From contig OZ240678.1 in NCBI GenBank assembly GCA_965198905.1, positions 2,542,001 through 2,606,000 on the forward strand: a stretch of 64,000 nucleotides of DNA, written 5' to 3'. How positions within the stretch are numbered: the first letter of the stretch is position 1; each line of letters starts with the position of its first letter. The DNA comes from CAHJWH01 sp965198905 (lineage in GTDB: Bacteria > Pseudomonadota > Alphaproteobacteria > Caulobacterales > Caulobacteraceae). The notes beneath the pieces are model-generated. The model saw only the letters and a program-made list of their open reading frames with translations. It did not search any database and was not told the origin of the DNA. Both the position numbers and the translations under genes were made by a program. This document shows, in pieces, positions 51,880 through 59,748 of this stretch.

Positions 51880-52624
51880 TGTGCTGGTCGGTGGCGAGCT
51901 TCACCAACCTGCCCTGGACCGTCTCCAAATCCGCCGTGCGCGGGGCGGGCTTTTCGCGGGCCGTGCTGATCAACGACTACGAGGCCTTGGCGTTGGCGGC
52001 CCCGACCCTCACCCCTACCGAGAAGGCGTCGATCGGACCGATCGCTGCACCGCCGTCGCGAGGAACGGTGGCCGTGCTCGGACGGGGCACGGGCTTCGGC
52101 GCTGCAGCGTTTTGCGTGGACGCCCGCGGCTCTGCGGTGCTGGCGACCGAATGCGGGCATATCGGCTTTTCGCCGTCCGACGAGGTGGAGCTGGAAGTCT
52201 GGCGGATTCTCTCCCCAAGATTTGGCCGGGTGTCTCTGGGACGTGTCCTGTCGGGACCGGGACTGCTGAACCTGCACGACGCGCTGGCCGAGATCGAAGG
52301 TAGGCAGGCGGGCCTTGCTAGCCCGGCGGACGTGTTCGCCGCCGCCTGGGACGGCGACGCCGCTGCGTCCGCGACCGTGCAGCGGTTCTGCAGCATCCTC
52401 GGCGCCGCCGCCGGCGATTTCGCCCTGGCCTACGGGTCTGTGGGCGGCGTGTTGCTGGCGGGGGTATCCCGCCACGCCTGATCGACACGCTGCGTACGAG
52501 CGGCTTCCGCGCCGCCTTCGAGCGCAAGGGCCGGCTGTCCGGCTATCTGGCCGCCATCTCCACCGAGGTCGTGACCGATCCTCATGTCGCGCTAAAAGGG
52601 GCGGCCGAGCGTTTGCGACGCTGA
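51880..52624 (+). pseudogene. Broken glucokinase gene
   Basis: The frame from 51891 reads ASFTNLPWTVSKSAVR and LINDYEALALAAPTLTP, then VLGRGTGFGAAAFCV, an ATECGHIGF and RVLSGPGLLNLHDAL, all glucokinase blocks. The N-terminal third, with the GGTN phosphate loop, is missing. The reading ends at a TGA near 52479, but the next frame continues LIDTLRTSGFRAAFERKGRL to a stop at 52624. One G lost from the G-run near 52460 would explain this. Altered residues (GRGTG for GPGTG, TECGH for TEGGH) support decay rather than a sequencing error alone. Confidence 0.85.
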
Positions 52625-52774
52625 CGCCGATGTGGCTGGGACGTTGGCGGGCGGCGCTTTCGATCGCCGCCGCCGCCGCGCCCGCTGGCGTCAAAATATT
52701 CTGTGGCGGCGTAGCGGGACTGGACGCCGGGGGGCTGCCGGCGTTTGATCGTTTGCGATGGAACTTCACCTAGC

Positions 52775-52860
52775 AGGGGGCGTAGAAGACCTATGCCGAC
52801 TTCAAGCTCACCATCACCAACCCCGGCGGCCACTCCTCCGAACCGCGCAACGGTACTTGC
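52775..52860 (+). pseudogene. Fragment of an M20 metallopeptidase gene
   Basis: A 26-codon stretch reads KTYADFKLTITNPGGHSSEP, matching the dimerisation-domain entry of M20/M25/M40 peptidases (usual form EKxYxDxTLTxTNPGGHSS). The expected Glu just before KTYADF is a TAG stop here. Nothing recognisable continues on either side. It is a decayed scrap. Confidence 0.65.
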
Positions 52861-52874
52861 GGTTTGAGGAGGTC

Positions 52875-53110
52875 GGTATACTCACCGATGTTGCACATAA
52901 GTGCATGAAAGCACGTGACAAACCCTACAAGGTCTCCGACAGCGACGGCATGTACGTTCACGTCTCGACTTCGGGCACTTTGACGTTCCGGTTGGACTAC
53001 CGTCTGCACGTCGTCGCGAGACGCTATCACTGGGCAATATGGCCCGTCGGGGCTCTCGCTCGCGCGCGCTTGTCGCGCTGCTTGTCCTGGGCTGGAGACC
53101 GACCTTCCCA
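52875..53110 (+). pseudogene. Fragment of a tyrosine-integrase N terminus (DUF4102 arm-binding domain)
   Basis: The stretch LTDVAHKCMKARDKPYKVSD, then GMYVHVSTSGTLTFRLDYRL, is the arm-type DNA-binding domain of P4-like integrases (family pattern LTD..xxxxAKPxxKPYKLxDxxGLYLxVxPSGxKxWRxxYR). A decayed match, GALARARL, follows. The catalytic domain is absent. It marks a past integration event beside the broken glucokinase. Confidence 0.7.
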
Positions 53111-53301
53111 CACGGCACGTTTCGCGTCGATCGTCGCCTTTGCGCCTGCTCAAGCCCGGCATCGTTGGCGGGAGTGGTCCGATCGCCATGGCCGCAAGCA
53201 TTTCGCTTCCGCCGACCCCGCGGGGCGAATGCTGCGCTCCGGTTGCTTCACGTTGGCTTAGTCCTTGCGGCAGGCGCTTTTTAGGGGTCGTTGTGTGGGT
53301 G

Positions 53302-54588
53302 TCAGTGCGCAAGGAGTTCTGTCGGGACGCCTTTGATCAGCTGAGAGCCGGCGTTTTCGTGGGCGAGGGTCTTGAACAGTTCTCCGACGGGACGCAGCTT
53401 GCGATCAAGGGTGCACAAGCCGTTTGGCGTCACCTCATTTTTGATCTCCACCAACTGGATGTTCCAGTCGATCTGGTCGGTGAGGCTGAACCAGGTATAG
53501 CCGACCACGGGAATACCGTGCGTGCGCAGGTGGTGGGCCTGGGCCCATGTCTGGGTCAGCCACTGCGCGCTTTCGCCGTTCCCCTGGTCCAGATCGTTGG
53601 TCTCGGTCATCATCAGCGGACGGTTATATCGGGTATAGTAGTCTTCGGCGATGGCGTGCCAGCCTAGCATCTGACCCTGACTTTTCACTTCGCCGTCATT
53701 GGTCACGACCTTCTCGTTGGCCCCATAATAGTCCATGCCAAGCACAAGGTGCTCCTTGATTTGGTGGCCATGCTGCTGAAACCAGATCAGGTCTTCTTCG
53801 GTCTGGCCGTTGTCGAGCAGGAAGCGCTGGACCTCGCCGTTGGGCGCACGCCCGGTCAAATGATCGAAGGTGATGAAGCGGAACTGGTTGTGGAAGTAGG
53901 CCTTGTCCCGCCCGCCGGGGCCGAGCTCAATATAGGCCTCGGCCACCTCGCTCTGGATGAACACCGCGTCAGGCCGGCGCTTCAGGATTTCGGGGATGGC
54001 CAGCAGGGTGGCGCGGCATTCGTTGGCATGGATGGCGACCATGGCCTGGTCGCTCTTCTCCTGCTCGTTCCAGCCGCCCGTCTTACCGCTGAACCGGGCG
54101 CAGACCAGCATCTCGTTGACCGGGGTGTAGTACTTGATCCACGGATAGCGGTCGGCGAAGGCGGCGCAGTAGTCTGCAAAATGCCTGGGCCAGTCCGGGT
54201 TGCGGAAGCTTCCAACCCAGTCCGGCACGCCAAAGTGGCAGAGGTCGGCGATCGGGATCAGCCCCTTGTCCCACATCACCGGCAGAACCTCGTCGGCGAA
54301 GTCCCAGGAGTAGCGTCCAGGGCCGAGGTGCATCTTGTAGTAGGGCAGGCCATAGCGGACGTAGCGGGCGCCGATCTCGCGGCAGAGGTCGAAGTCTTCG
54401 CGCCAATGCTCGTAATGGCCGGTCGACTCCAGCTCGTCGCGACGCTTGCCGCCCTGGACGGTCGGGTAGCTGCACTCCAGCCCCGTGGTGATCATGAAGC
54501 TCGGGCGCTGGGTTGCAGGGTGGTCATCACGCCGGCAAAGGCCGGGGTTGGGCTGGCTCTGAAGGTCCTTCAGCGAAGGCGCGCTCAT
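53302..54588 (-). CDS. Glycoside hydrolase family 1-like protein (beta-glucosidase-like)
   Basis: A 428-residue TIM-barrel protein. YYTPVNEMLVCARFSGKTGG carries the acid/base Glu of the TxNE(P) motif. MMTETNDLDQGNGESAQWL carries the nucleophile Glu of the (I/V)TENG-like motif in altered form (TETND). DFDLCREIGARYVRYGLPYY and HFGVPDWVGSF are barrel signatures. There is no signal peptide, so it is probably cytosolic. Its start overlaps the SDR stop (ATGA) and both lie behind two operator-like palindromes. The sugar substrate is unknown. Confidence 0.85.
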   Translation of the reverse strand: MSAPSLKDLQSQPNPGLCRRDDHPATQRPSFMITTGLECSYPTVQGGKRRDELESTGHYEHWREDFDLCREIGARYVRYGLPYYKMHLGPGRYSWDFADEVLPVMWDKGLIPIADLCHFGVPDWVGSFRNPDWPRHFADYCAAFADRYPWIKYYTPVNEMLVCARFSGKTGGWNEQEKSDQAMVAIHANECRATLLAIPEILKRRPDAVFIQSEVAEAYIELGPGGRDKAYFHNQFRFITFDHLTGRAPNGEVQRFLLDNGQTEEDLIWFQQHGHQIKEHLVLGMDYYGANEKVVTNDGEVKSQGQMLGWHAIAEDYYTRYNRPLMMTETNDLDQGNGESAQWLTQTWAQAHHLRTHGIPVVGYTWFSLTDQIDWNIQLVEIKNEVTPNGLCTLDRKLRPVGELFKTLAHENAGSQLIKGVPTELLAH

Positions 54589-55589
54589 ACGCGTCGCCCC
54601 GCTACGAAACCCAGGGCCGCAACGCCTGCAAACGCCGCCACGATACCCGCGCCGACGCCCAGACGAAGGTGGGTGGAGTCCACCGTCAGCGCTTTAGGTT
54701 TTGATTTGGCCCCAAATCGGCCCCGGGCGCCCACGTCCCACTTGACCGGCTCATAGAGGTTGTTCGGCCGGCCGGGCACTTCGGGCACGTCGCTGATCTG
54801 CTGATTGAAGCCGCTCTTGCCCACGATCCGGTCCAGAAGCGGCGGGAACACCATCTCGCCGATAATGGCCTGGATGGCGCTGCCGCCGACCCAGAGCTCG
54901 CGCGGCCCCGTATGCACCGCGCGCCAGGCTGCTTCTGCGCAGACATTGGGGTCGAAGACGCTGCCGACAGGCTGGTATTTGTGGTCGAACAAGTTCTTGG
55001 CCCAGTCGAACTGGATGGTGTTCATCCCGGGCATCTGCATCATGGTCAGCTTGATGTTGGACTTGTTGTGCGCGAACTCGGCCCGCAGTGAATCGGTGAA
55101 GCCGCGGATGGCGAACTTGCAGGCGCAGTAGGCCGCCTGCATCGGGATCGCCCGATAGGCCAGCGCCGAACCCACCTGCACGATGGCGCCCTTGTCCTTG
55201 GGACGCATGACCTCGAGCGCGGCCTTGGTGCCGTGGACGTAGCCCATCAGGGTCACCTTGACGACGCGCTCGAAGTCTTTGGCGGCAAGCTGCTCGATCG
55301 GGCCCACGAGGGTGGACATGGCGCAGTTCACCCAGGCGTCGACCGTGCCCCAGGTCTCCACCACCTTGTCGCGCGCTGCGAAGACGGCTTCGCAGTCGCT
55401 CATGTCGGTGGGGATCGCAAGCGCCTCGCCGCCCGACGCCTCGATCTCTCGCTTGGCGTCCTCCAACCGATCCGGGTCTCGCGACAGCAGCGCTACTCGC
55501 CAGCCCTCCCGCCCGAATTTGGCGGCGATGGCGCGCCCAGCGCCTGCGCCCGCGCCGGTGACGACGATGACAGGTTTGGAGTCGGACAT
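54585..55589 (-). CDS. Short-chain dehydrogenase/reductase with C-terminal membrane helix
   Basis: A 334-residue SDR. The nucleotide motif is VVTGAGAGAGRAIAAKFGRE, the active-site region has VQVGSALAYRAIPMQAAYCACK (Ser, YxxxK), and DAWVNCAMS is the NAG-like motif with the usual Ala changed. Behind the Rossmann domain an extra region of about 110 residues ends in a membrane helix (GVGAGIVAAFAGVAALGFVA), which anchors it. AAGAGG precedes the ATG. It overlaps the GH1 gene and two inverted repeats lie just upstream. Confidence 0.9.
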   Translation of the reverse strand: MSDSKPVIVVTGAGAGAGRAIAAKFGREGWRVALLSRDPDRLEDAKREIEASGGEALAIPTDMSDCEAVFAARDKVVETWGTVDAWVNCAMSTLVGPIEQLAAKDFERVVKVTLMGYVHGTKAALEVMRPKDKGAIVQVGSALAYRAIPMQAAYCACKFAIRGFTDSLRAEFAHNKSNIKLTMMQMPGMNTIQFDWAKNLFDHKYQPVGSVFDPNVCAEAAWRAVHTGPRELWVGGSAIQAIIGEMVFPPLLDRIVGKSGFNQQISDVPEVPGRPNNLYEPVKWDVGARGRFGAKSKPKALTVDSTHLRLGVGAGIVAAFAGVAALGFVAGRRV

Positions 55590-55604
55590 GTGGAATAACC
55601 TCTT

Positions 55605-55621
55605 ATCCTATACACAAGGAT
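55605..55621. promoter_or_regulatory. Operator-like palindrome 1 upstream of the SDR-GH1 operon
   Basis: ATCCT-ATACACA-AGGAT, a 17-bp inverted repeat 16 bp upstream of the SDR start. It matches palindrome 2 at 12 of 17 positions. Confidence 0.55.
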
Positions 55622-55636
55622 TACCGGTGAGCCTGG

Positions 55637-55653
55637 TTCCTCGATACAAGGAA
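55637..55653. promoter_or_regulatory. Operator-like palindrome 2 upstream of the SDR-GH1 operon
   Basis: TTCCT-CGATACA-AGGAA, a 17-bp inverted repeat. Its centre is 32 bp from that of palindrome 1, about three helical turns, so two repressor dimers could sit on one face. The size suggests a TetR-like regulator. Confidence 0.55.
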
Positions 55654-55722
55654 TAAAGAACGTCTCCACAAACTTCGGTGGGCTTGGTGCTCCAACTCAC
55701 GCCAAGTTGACGACGTTTGGCG

Positions 55723-56025
55723 CTACATCATCCTAGCGTGCAGATTGAACAGGATCACTAGCGTCCCTGACACCATCAGCACGATGATGAGCGAGGAGAA
55801 CAGGATCAGCTGGAGGTCATGACGCGCCGACTTCTTCAGGCTGATGTGCAGGAAGAAGCGGAAGTGAACCACCATCTGCACCAGCGCCAGTCCCAGCACC
55901 AAGGCGAAGGTGGCGGCCGCGCTGAACGACGGCCAATGCACCGCGGCGAAGGCCGCGGCGGTCAGCGCCAGCGCAAGCAGGTAGCCGACGCCATAGGAGA
56001 GCGTCTCGCGGGTGCGCTCGGTCAT
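55723..56025 (-). CDS. cyoD: Cytochrome bo3 ubiquinol oxidase subunit IV
   Basis: A 100-residue protein with three membrane helices (SYGVGYLLALALTAAAFAAV, a middle helix with ALVLGLALVQMVVHFRFFLH and a last one, LILFSSLIIVLMVSGTLVI). The VVHFRFFLHI block is typical of CyoD. It supports assembly of the bo3 quinol oxidase. ATG 56025 overlaps the cyoC stop; the longer open frame to 56340 is antisense-like read-through of cyoC. No cyoE (haem O synthase) follows here. Confidence 0.95.
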   Translation of the reverse strand: MTERTRETLSYGVGYLLALALTAAAFAAVHWPSFSAAATFALVLGLALVQMVVHFRFFLHISLKKSARHDLQLILFSSLIIVLMVSGTLVILFNLHARMM

Positions 56026-56648
56026 CGGACCAGCCCCTGCAGATAGACCACGCTGAAGATCGCGATCCAGACGATGTCCAGGAAGTGCCAGAACAGGCCC
56101 AATCGCAGGATGTTGACCTTGACCCGCGCGTCCAGGCCGAAGGTCAGGACCTGAACCATCATCACCATCAGCCACAGGCACCCGGCCGTCACGTGCAGTC
56201 CGTGCAGCGGCACCAGCGCGAAGAAGGCGGAGAGATAGCCGCTGCGGGTGGGGAAGGCCCCGTCCCCGAACATGGCGGCGAAGTCGTGCGCCTCCAGACC
56301 GAGGAAGGTGAGCCCTAACGCCAGCGTCACAGCCAGCCAAGCCAACAGGACGGGCTTGGAGGCGCTGTACTTCATGGCGATCGAGGCCATGCCGAAGGTG
56401 AAGCTGCTGGTCAGGAGCACGAGCGTCTCGATGAAGGCGCTGGTGATCTTGTACTCCGACGCCGGGGTGGGGCCGCCGACGCTCGCCCCCACCATCACGC
56501 CGTAGGTGGCGAAGAGCAGCGCGAAGATCACCGCGTCGCTCATCAGGAAGACCCAGAAGCCGAAGATGTCGCTCTCCACCTGCTCCGGCGTCAGCGCGTC
56601 AGTCTGGCCGAGGTTGAGCCCGGCGTGACGAAGCTCGGGCGGGCTCAC
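56022..56648 (-). CDS. cyoC: Cytochrome bo3 ubiquinol oxidase subunit III
   Basis: A 208-residue haem-copper oxidase subunit III with five helices. Characteristic stretches are FGFWVFLMSDAVIFALLFAT, ETLVLLTSSFTFGMASIAM, LVPLHGLHVTAGCLWLMVM and GLFWHFLDIVWIAIFSVVYL. The start is GTG 56648, overlapping the cyoB stop as GTGA, and SPPELRHAGLNLG then follows. Quinol oxidase rather than cytochrome c oxidase is indicated by the five-helix length and the operon. Confidence 0.96.
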   Translation of the reverse strand: MSPPELRHAGLNLGQTDALTPEQVESDIFGFWVFLMSDAVIFALLFATYGVMVGASVGGPTPASEYKITSAFIETLVLLTSSFTFGMASIAMKYSASKPVLLAWLAVTLALGLTFLGLEAHDFAAMFGDGAFPTRSGYLSAFFALVPLHGLHVTAGCLWLMVMMVQVLTFGLDARVKVNILRLGLFWHFLDIVWIAIFSVVYLQGLVR

Positions 56649-58735
56649 GAGAGCACCTCGGCCAGGCCGTGGTTGACGCTGGTGGTCTCGATCCGCCGCG
56701 GGGTGGGCGCGGTCTTGCGGACAGCGGCCAGCCAGCGCTGTTCGGCGGCCTCCACGGTCGCGGCCGGGATGGTGCGCTCCACGTCGCGGGCGAAGCTGCG
56801 CGTGATGATCGCGCCGATCACCACCACCATGCCCAGAGCCGCCAGCCACCACATGTGCCACACCAAGCCGAAGGCCGCGACCGTGCCGGCGATGCCGATG
56901 GCGGGGCCGAGCAGGCTCTCACGCGGAACCCTGATGGCCTCGAAACGGGCGTGCGCCGGGTAACCGACACCCTCGCGCTTGGCGTCGTAGAAGGGGTCCC
57001 GACTGCTCACGTGGGGGACGAGGGCGAAATTGTACTCGGGCGGGGGGGCGGAGGTGGACCATTCCAGCCCTCGCCCGTCCCATGGGTCGCCGGCGAAGAC
57101 GCGGTTCTCGTCCCGGTCGCGGATGCTGACCACCAATTGGACGAACAGGGTGACGAGGGCGGTGAGCAGGATCAAGGCGCCGACGCCGGCGACGTAGAGC
57201 CAGGGCCGGAACGAGGGCTCGAACACCTCGAAGGTCCGCCGCGCCATGCCGGAGGCGCCCAGCACATAGAGCGGCATGAAGGCCAGATAGAAGCCCGCCA
57301 CCCAGCAGCAGAAGGAGATGCGGCCCCAGCGCTCGTTCAGTCGGAAGCCGAACGCTTTGGGAAACCAGTAGGTATAGCCCGCCAGCATCCCGTACAGCAG
57401 GCCGGGGATCAGCACGTTATGGAAGTGGGCCACCAGGAACAACGTGTTGTGCATCAGAAAGTCCAGCGGCGGCATGGCCAGGATGATGCCAGTGAGCCCG
57501 CCGATGGCGAAGGTGACCATGAAGGCCAGCGAGTAGAGCATCGGCACGGCGAACCGCACCTCGCCCCGGAACATGGTCCATATCCAGTCGTATATCTTAA
57601 CGCCCGTGGGTATGCCGATGGTCATGGTGGCGATGCCGAACACAGCATTGATGTTAGCGTTCTGTCCCATGGTGAAAAAGTGGTGCACCCACACCGTGAA
57701 CGACAGCACGGCGATTGCGGTGGTCGCCAGCACCAGAGAGACATAGCCGTAGAGCGCCTTGGATGAGAAGGTCGATACCACTTCGGAATAGATGCCGAAC
57801 GCTGGCAAAATAAGAATGTAGACCTCGGGATGACCGAACAGCCAGAACAGGTCGACGTAGTTCATCATGTTCCCACCGAGGTCGTTGGTGAACATGTGGA
57901 AGCCAAGATAGCGGTCCAGCGCCAGGAGCCCGGTGGCCACGGTCAAGGCCGGCATGGCGAAGATCATCAAGACCGCGGTGCACAGGCTGGTCCAGCAGAA
58001 CAGCGGAAGCCGCATCATGGTCATGCCGGGCGCGCGGAGCTTGTAGATCGTACAGACGATATTGATGCCGGCCATGGTCGACCCGATGGAGGCGAGCGAC
58101 ACCGCCCAAATCCAATAGTCGGGCCCGACGTCCGGGCTGAACCCGAGCTCCGTATAGGGCGGATAGCCGCTCCAGCCGCCGGTGGAAAAGCGGCCGACGA
58201 CCAGCGAGACCATGATCAGCATGGCCGACCCTATCGTCAGCCACAGGGCGACAGAGTTGGCCCAGGGAAAGGCCATGTCTCGGGCGCCGATCTGCAGCGG
58301 CATGACGTAGTTCATCATTCCGGTCAAAAACGGCATGGCCATGAAGAAGATCATGATTGAACCATGGGTGCTGAACAGCTGACCGAAGTGGTCGGGCGTC
58401 AGAAAACCTGGATGGTTGATGGCCGAGGCCTGCTGCATGCGCATCAAGACGCCTTCGATCAGCGCACGCGACAGCATGACCAGGGCGACCACGATGTACA
58501 TGACCCCGATCTTCTTGTGGTCCAGGCTCATCAGCCAATCGGTCCACAGCCAACGCCACAGGCGGAAGCGGGTCAGCAGCGCGATCACCACGACCGCGCC
58601 GATGATCACGAGCGAGGCGGCGAAGGCGCCGATGATCTCGCTGACCGTGGGCGTCTCGAAAGCGCGCACGAAGGGCAGCGCGCTCCAGTCGAACCGGCCC
58701 AGCACGGCGGGCCAGATGCCTTGGGTGGAGGTCAT
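56645..58735 (-). CDS. cyoB: Cytochrome bo3 ubiquinol oxidase subunit I
   Basis: A 696-residue catalytic subunit, inner-membrane, reducing O2 to water with proton pumping. Ligand regions are visible: STHGSIMIFFMAMPF (low-spin haem His), WLFGHPEVYILILPAFG (CuB His and the cross-linked Tyr), WVHHFFTMG (two CuB His), and HFHNVLIPG (haem His). Extra N- and C-terminal helices are typical of CyoB. Both ends overlap neighbours (cyoA, cyoC). Confidence 0.98.
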   Translation of the reverse strand: MTSTQGIWPAVLGRFDWSALPFVRAFETPTVSEIIGAFAASLVIIGAVVVIALLTRFRLWRWLWTDWLMSLDHKKIGVMYIVVALVMLSRALIEGVLMRMQQASAINHPGFLTPDHFGQLFSTHGSIMIFFMAMPFLTGMMNYVMPLQIGARDMAFPWANSVALWLTIGSAMLIMVSLVVGRFSTGGWSGYPPYTELGFSPDVGPDYWIWAVSLASIGSTMAGINIVCTIYKLRAPGMTMMRLPLFCWTSLCTAVLMIFAMPALTVATGLLALDRYLGFHMFTNDLGGNMMNYVDLFWLFGHPEVYILILPAFGIYSEVVSTFSSKALYGYVSLVLATTAIAVLSFTVWVHHFFTMGQNANINAVFGIATMTIGIPTGVKIYDWIWTMFRGEVRFAVPMLYSLAFMVTFAIGGLTGIILAMPPLDFLMHNTLFLVAHFHNVLIPGLLYGMLAGYTYWFPKAFGFRLNERWGRISFCCWVAGFYLAFMPLYVLGASGMARRTFEVFEPSFRPWLYVAGVGALILLTALVTLFVQLVVSIRDRDENRVFAGDPWDGRGLEWSTSAPPPEYNFALVPHVSSRDPFYDAKREGVGYPAHARFEAIRVPRESLLGPAIGIAGTVAAFGLVWHMWWLAALGMVVVIGAIITRSFARDVERTIPAATVEAAEQRWLAAVRKTAPTPRRIETTSVNHGLAEVLS

Positions 58736-59625
58736 GAACCGCTCTGAGGATGAGGCGACGCGTTGACGCCGGAGGTGGCCACGATGTGGGCGAAAAGGCC
58801 GGGAGGAGGGGTGGAGAAGAACAGCGGCTTCGGCTCGACCGACCGGGCGAACAGGTGCTGATAGGTCATCCCGTCCAGGGATTGGCCCGACCTGCGCACC
58901 CCCTCGACCCAGCGCGCGTAATCGCCGGGAGAGCGGGCTATGATCTCGAACGTCTCGTTCTGGAAGCCCTTGCCGTTATACTGCACGTTCTCGCCGAGAA
59001 AGGTCCCCGGCCGGTCGGCGGCGAAGTTCAGCTGGGTCGACATGCCGGCCATGGCGTAGATCTGGCCGGCCAGCCGGGGCAGCAACAGCGACTGCATCAC
59101 CGTCGCACTGGTCAGGTCCAGATGCACGGGTCGACCGGCAGGAACGTCAAGTTCGTTGACCGTAGCGATGTGCTGGTCTGGATAGATGAACAGCCATTTC
59201 CAATCCAGCGCTATGGCCTGGACCCGCACAGGAGCGGTTTCGCCCGGGAGGCGGGCGTAGGGATCGAATTTATGCGTGTCGGTCCATAGGATCACCGCCA
59301 ACCCCACCACGATCAGAGTGGGCGGGATCCAGATGAAACCTTCCAGCAGCCAGGAGAAGGCCCACTTGGGCCGATAGGCGTCGCGGGTGTTGGAGAGCCG
59401 GTAGTGCCAGGCGAACAGCGGTGTCAGGATCAGCACTGGCCCCGCGACGAACACCAGCACGATGCAGACCACGATGAACAGGTGTCGTTCCCCCGCCGCG
59501 ACGGGACCGGCGGCGTTCAGGAAGCCATGATCGAGCGCGCCGCAACCGCTAAGGAGGAGCAGCGACCCGCCGCACAGAAGGGCCGTGAGGGCTGTACGGG
59601 CGGCGCCGTGGAGGGCCTTCATCAT
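58732..59625 (-). CDS. cyoA: Cytochrome bo3 ubiquinol oxidase subunit II (lipoprotein)
   Basis: A 297-residue subunit II. The lipoprotein signal ends LLLLSGCGALD, so the mature Cys is lipidated. Two helices follow (VVCIVLVFVAGPVLILTPLF and WIPPTLIVVGLAVILWT), then a cupredoxin domain that lacks the CuA cysteines, as in quinol oxidases (VNELDVPAGRPVHLDL, FLGENVQYNGKGFQ). ATG 59625 gives the best signal peptide, and an upstream ATG at 59664 is also open. It leads the cyoABCD transcript, 124 bp after the sulfite-oxidase-family gene. Confidence 0.95.
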   Translation of the reverse strand: MMKALHGAARTALTALLCGGSLLLLSGCGALDHGFLNAAGPVAAGERHLFIVVCIVLVFVAGPVLILTPLFAWHYRLSNTRDAYRPKWAFSWLLEGFIWIPPTLIVVGLAVILWTDTHKFDPYARLPGETAPVRVQAIALDWKWLFIYPDQHIATVNELDVPAGRPVHLDLTSATVMQSLLLPRLAGQIYAMAGMSTQLNFAADRPGTFLGENVQYNGKGFQNETFEIIARSPGDYARWVEGVRRSGQSLDGMTYQHLFARSVEPKPLFFSTPPPGLFAHIVATSGVNASPHPQSGS

Positions 59626-59748
59626 CTTGCGTGCAGGTCCGTCACTGGGCGCGAGTGTCGTCATCTACGGTGTTCGCAGGCGTGGGTGCGAGAACATTCG
59701 AGGGCGGCGGGACCCCGTTCAACGCTTAAGCCACGGCGTGTCGCGACG

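Larger units (their letters stand above)
51695..53301. other. Gene graveyard between zwf and the GH1 gene
   Basis: About 1.6 kb without an intact gene. It contains, in order, glucokinase remnants, a non-coding stretch around 52625-52770, an M20 peptidase scrap and an integrase scrap. Flanking genes point away from it on the left and towards it on the right. The region seems to be the scar of one or more deletion and insertion events. Confidence 0.75.
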
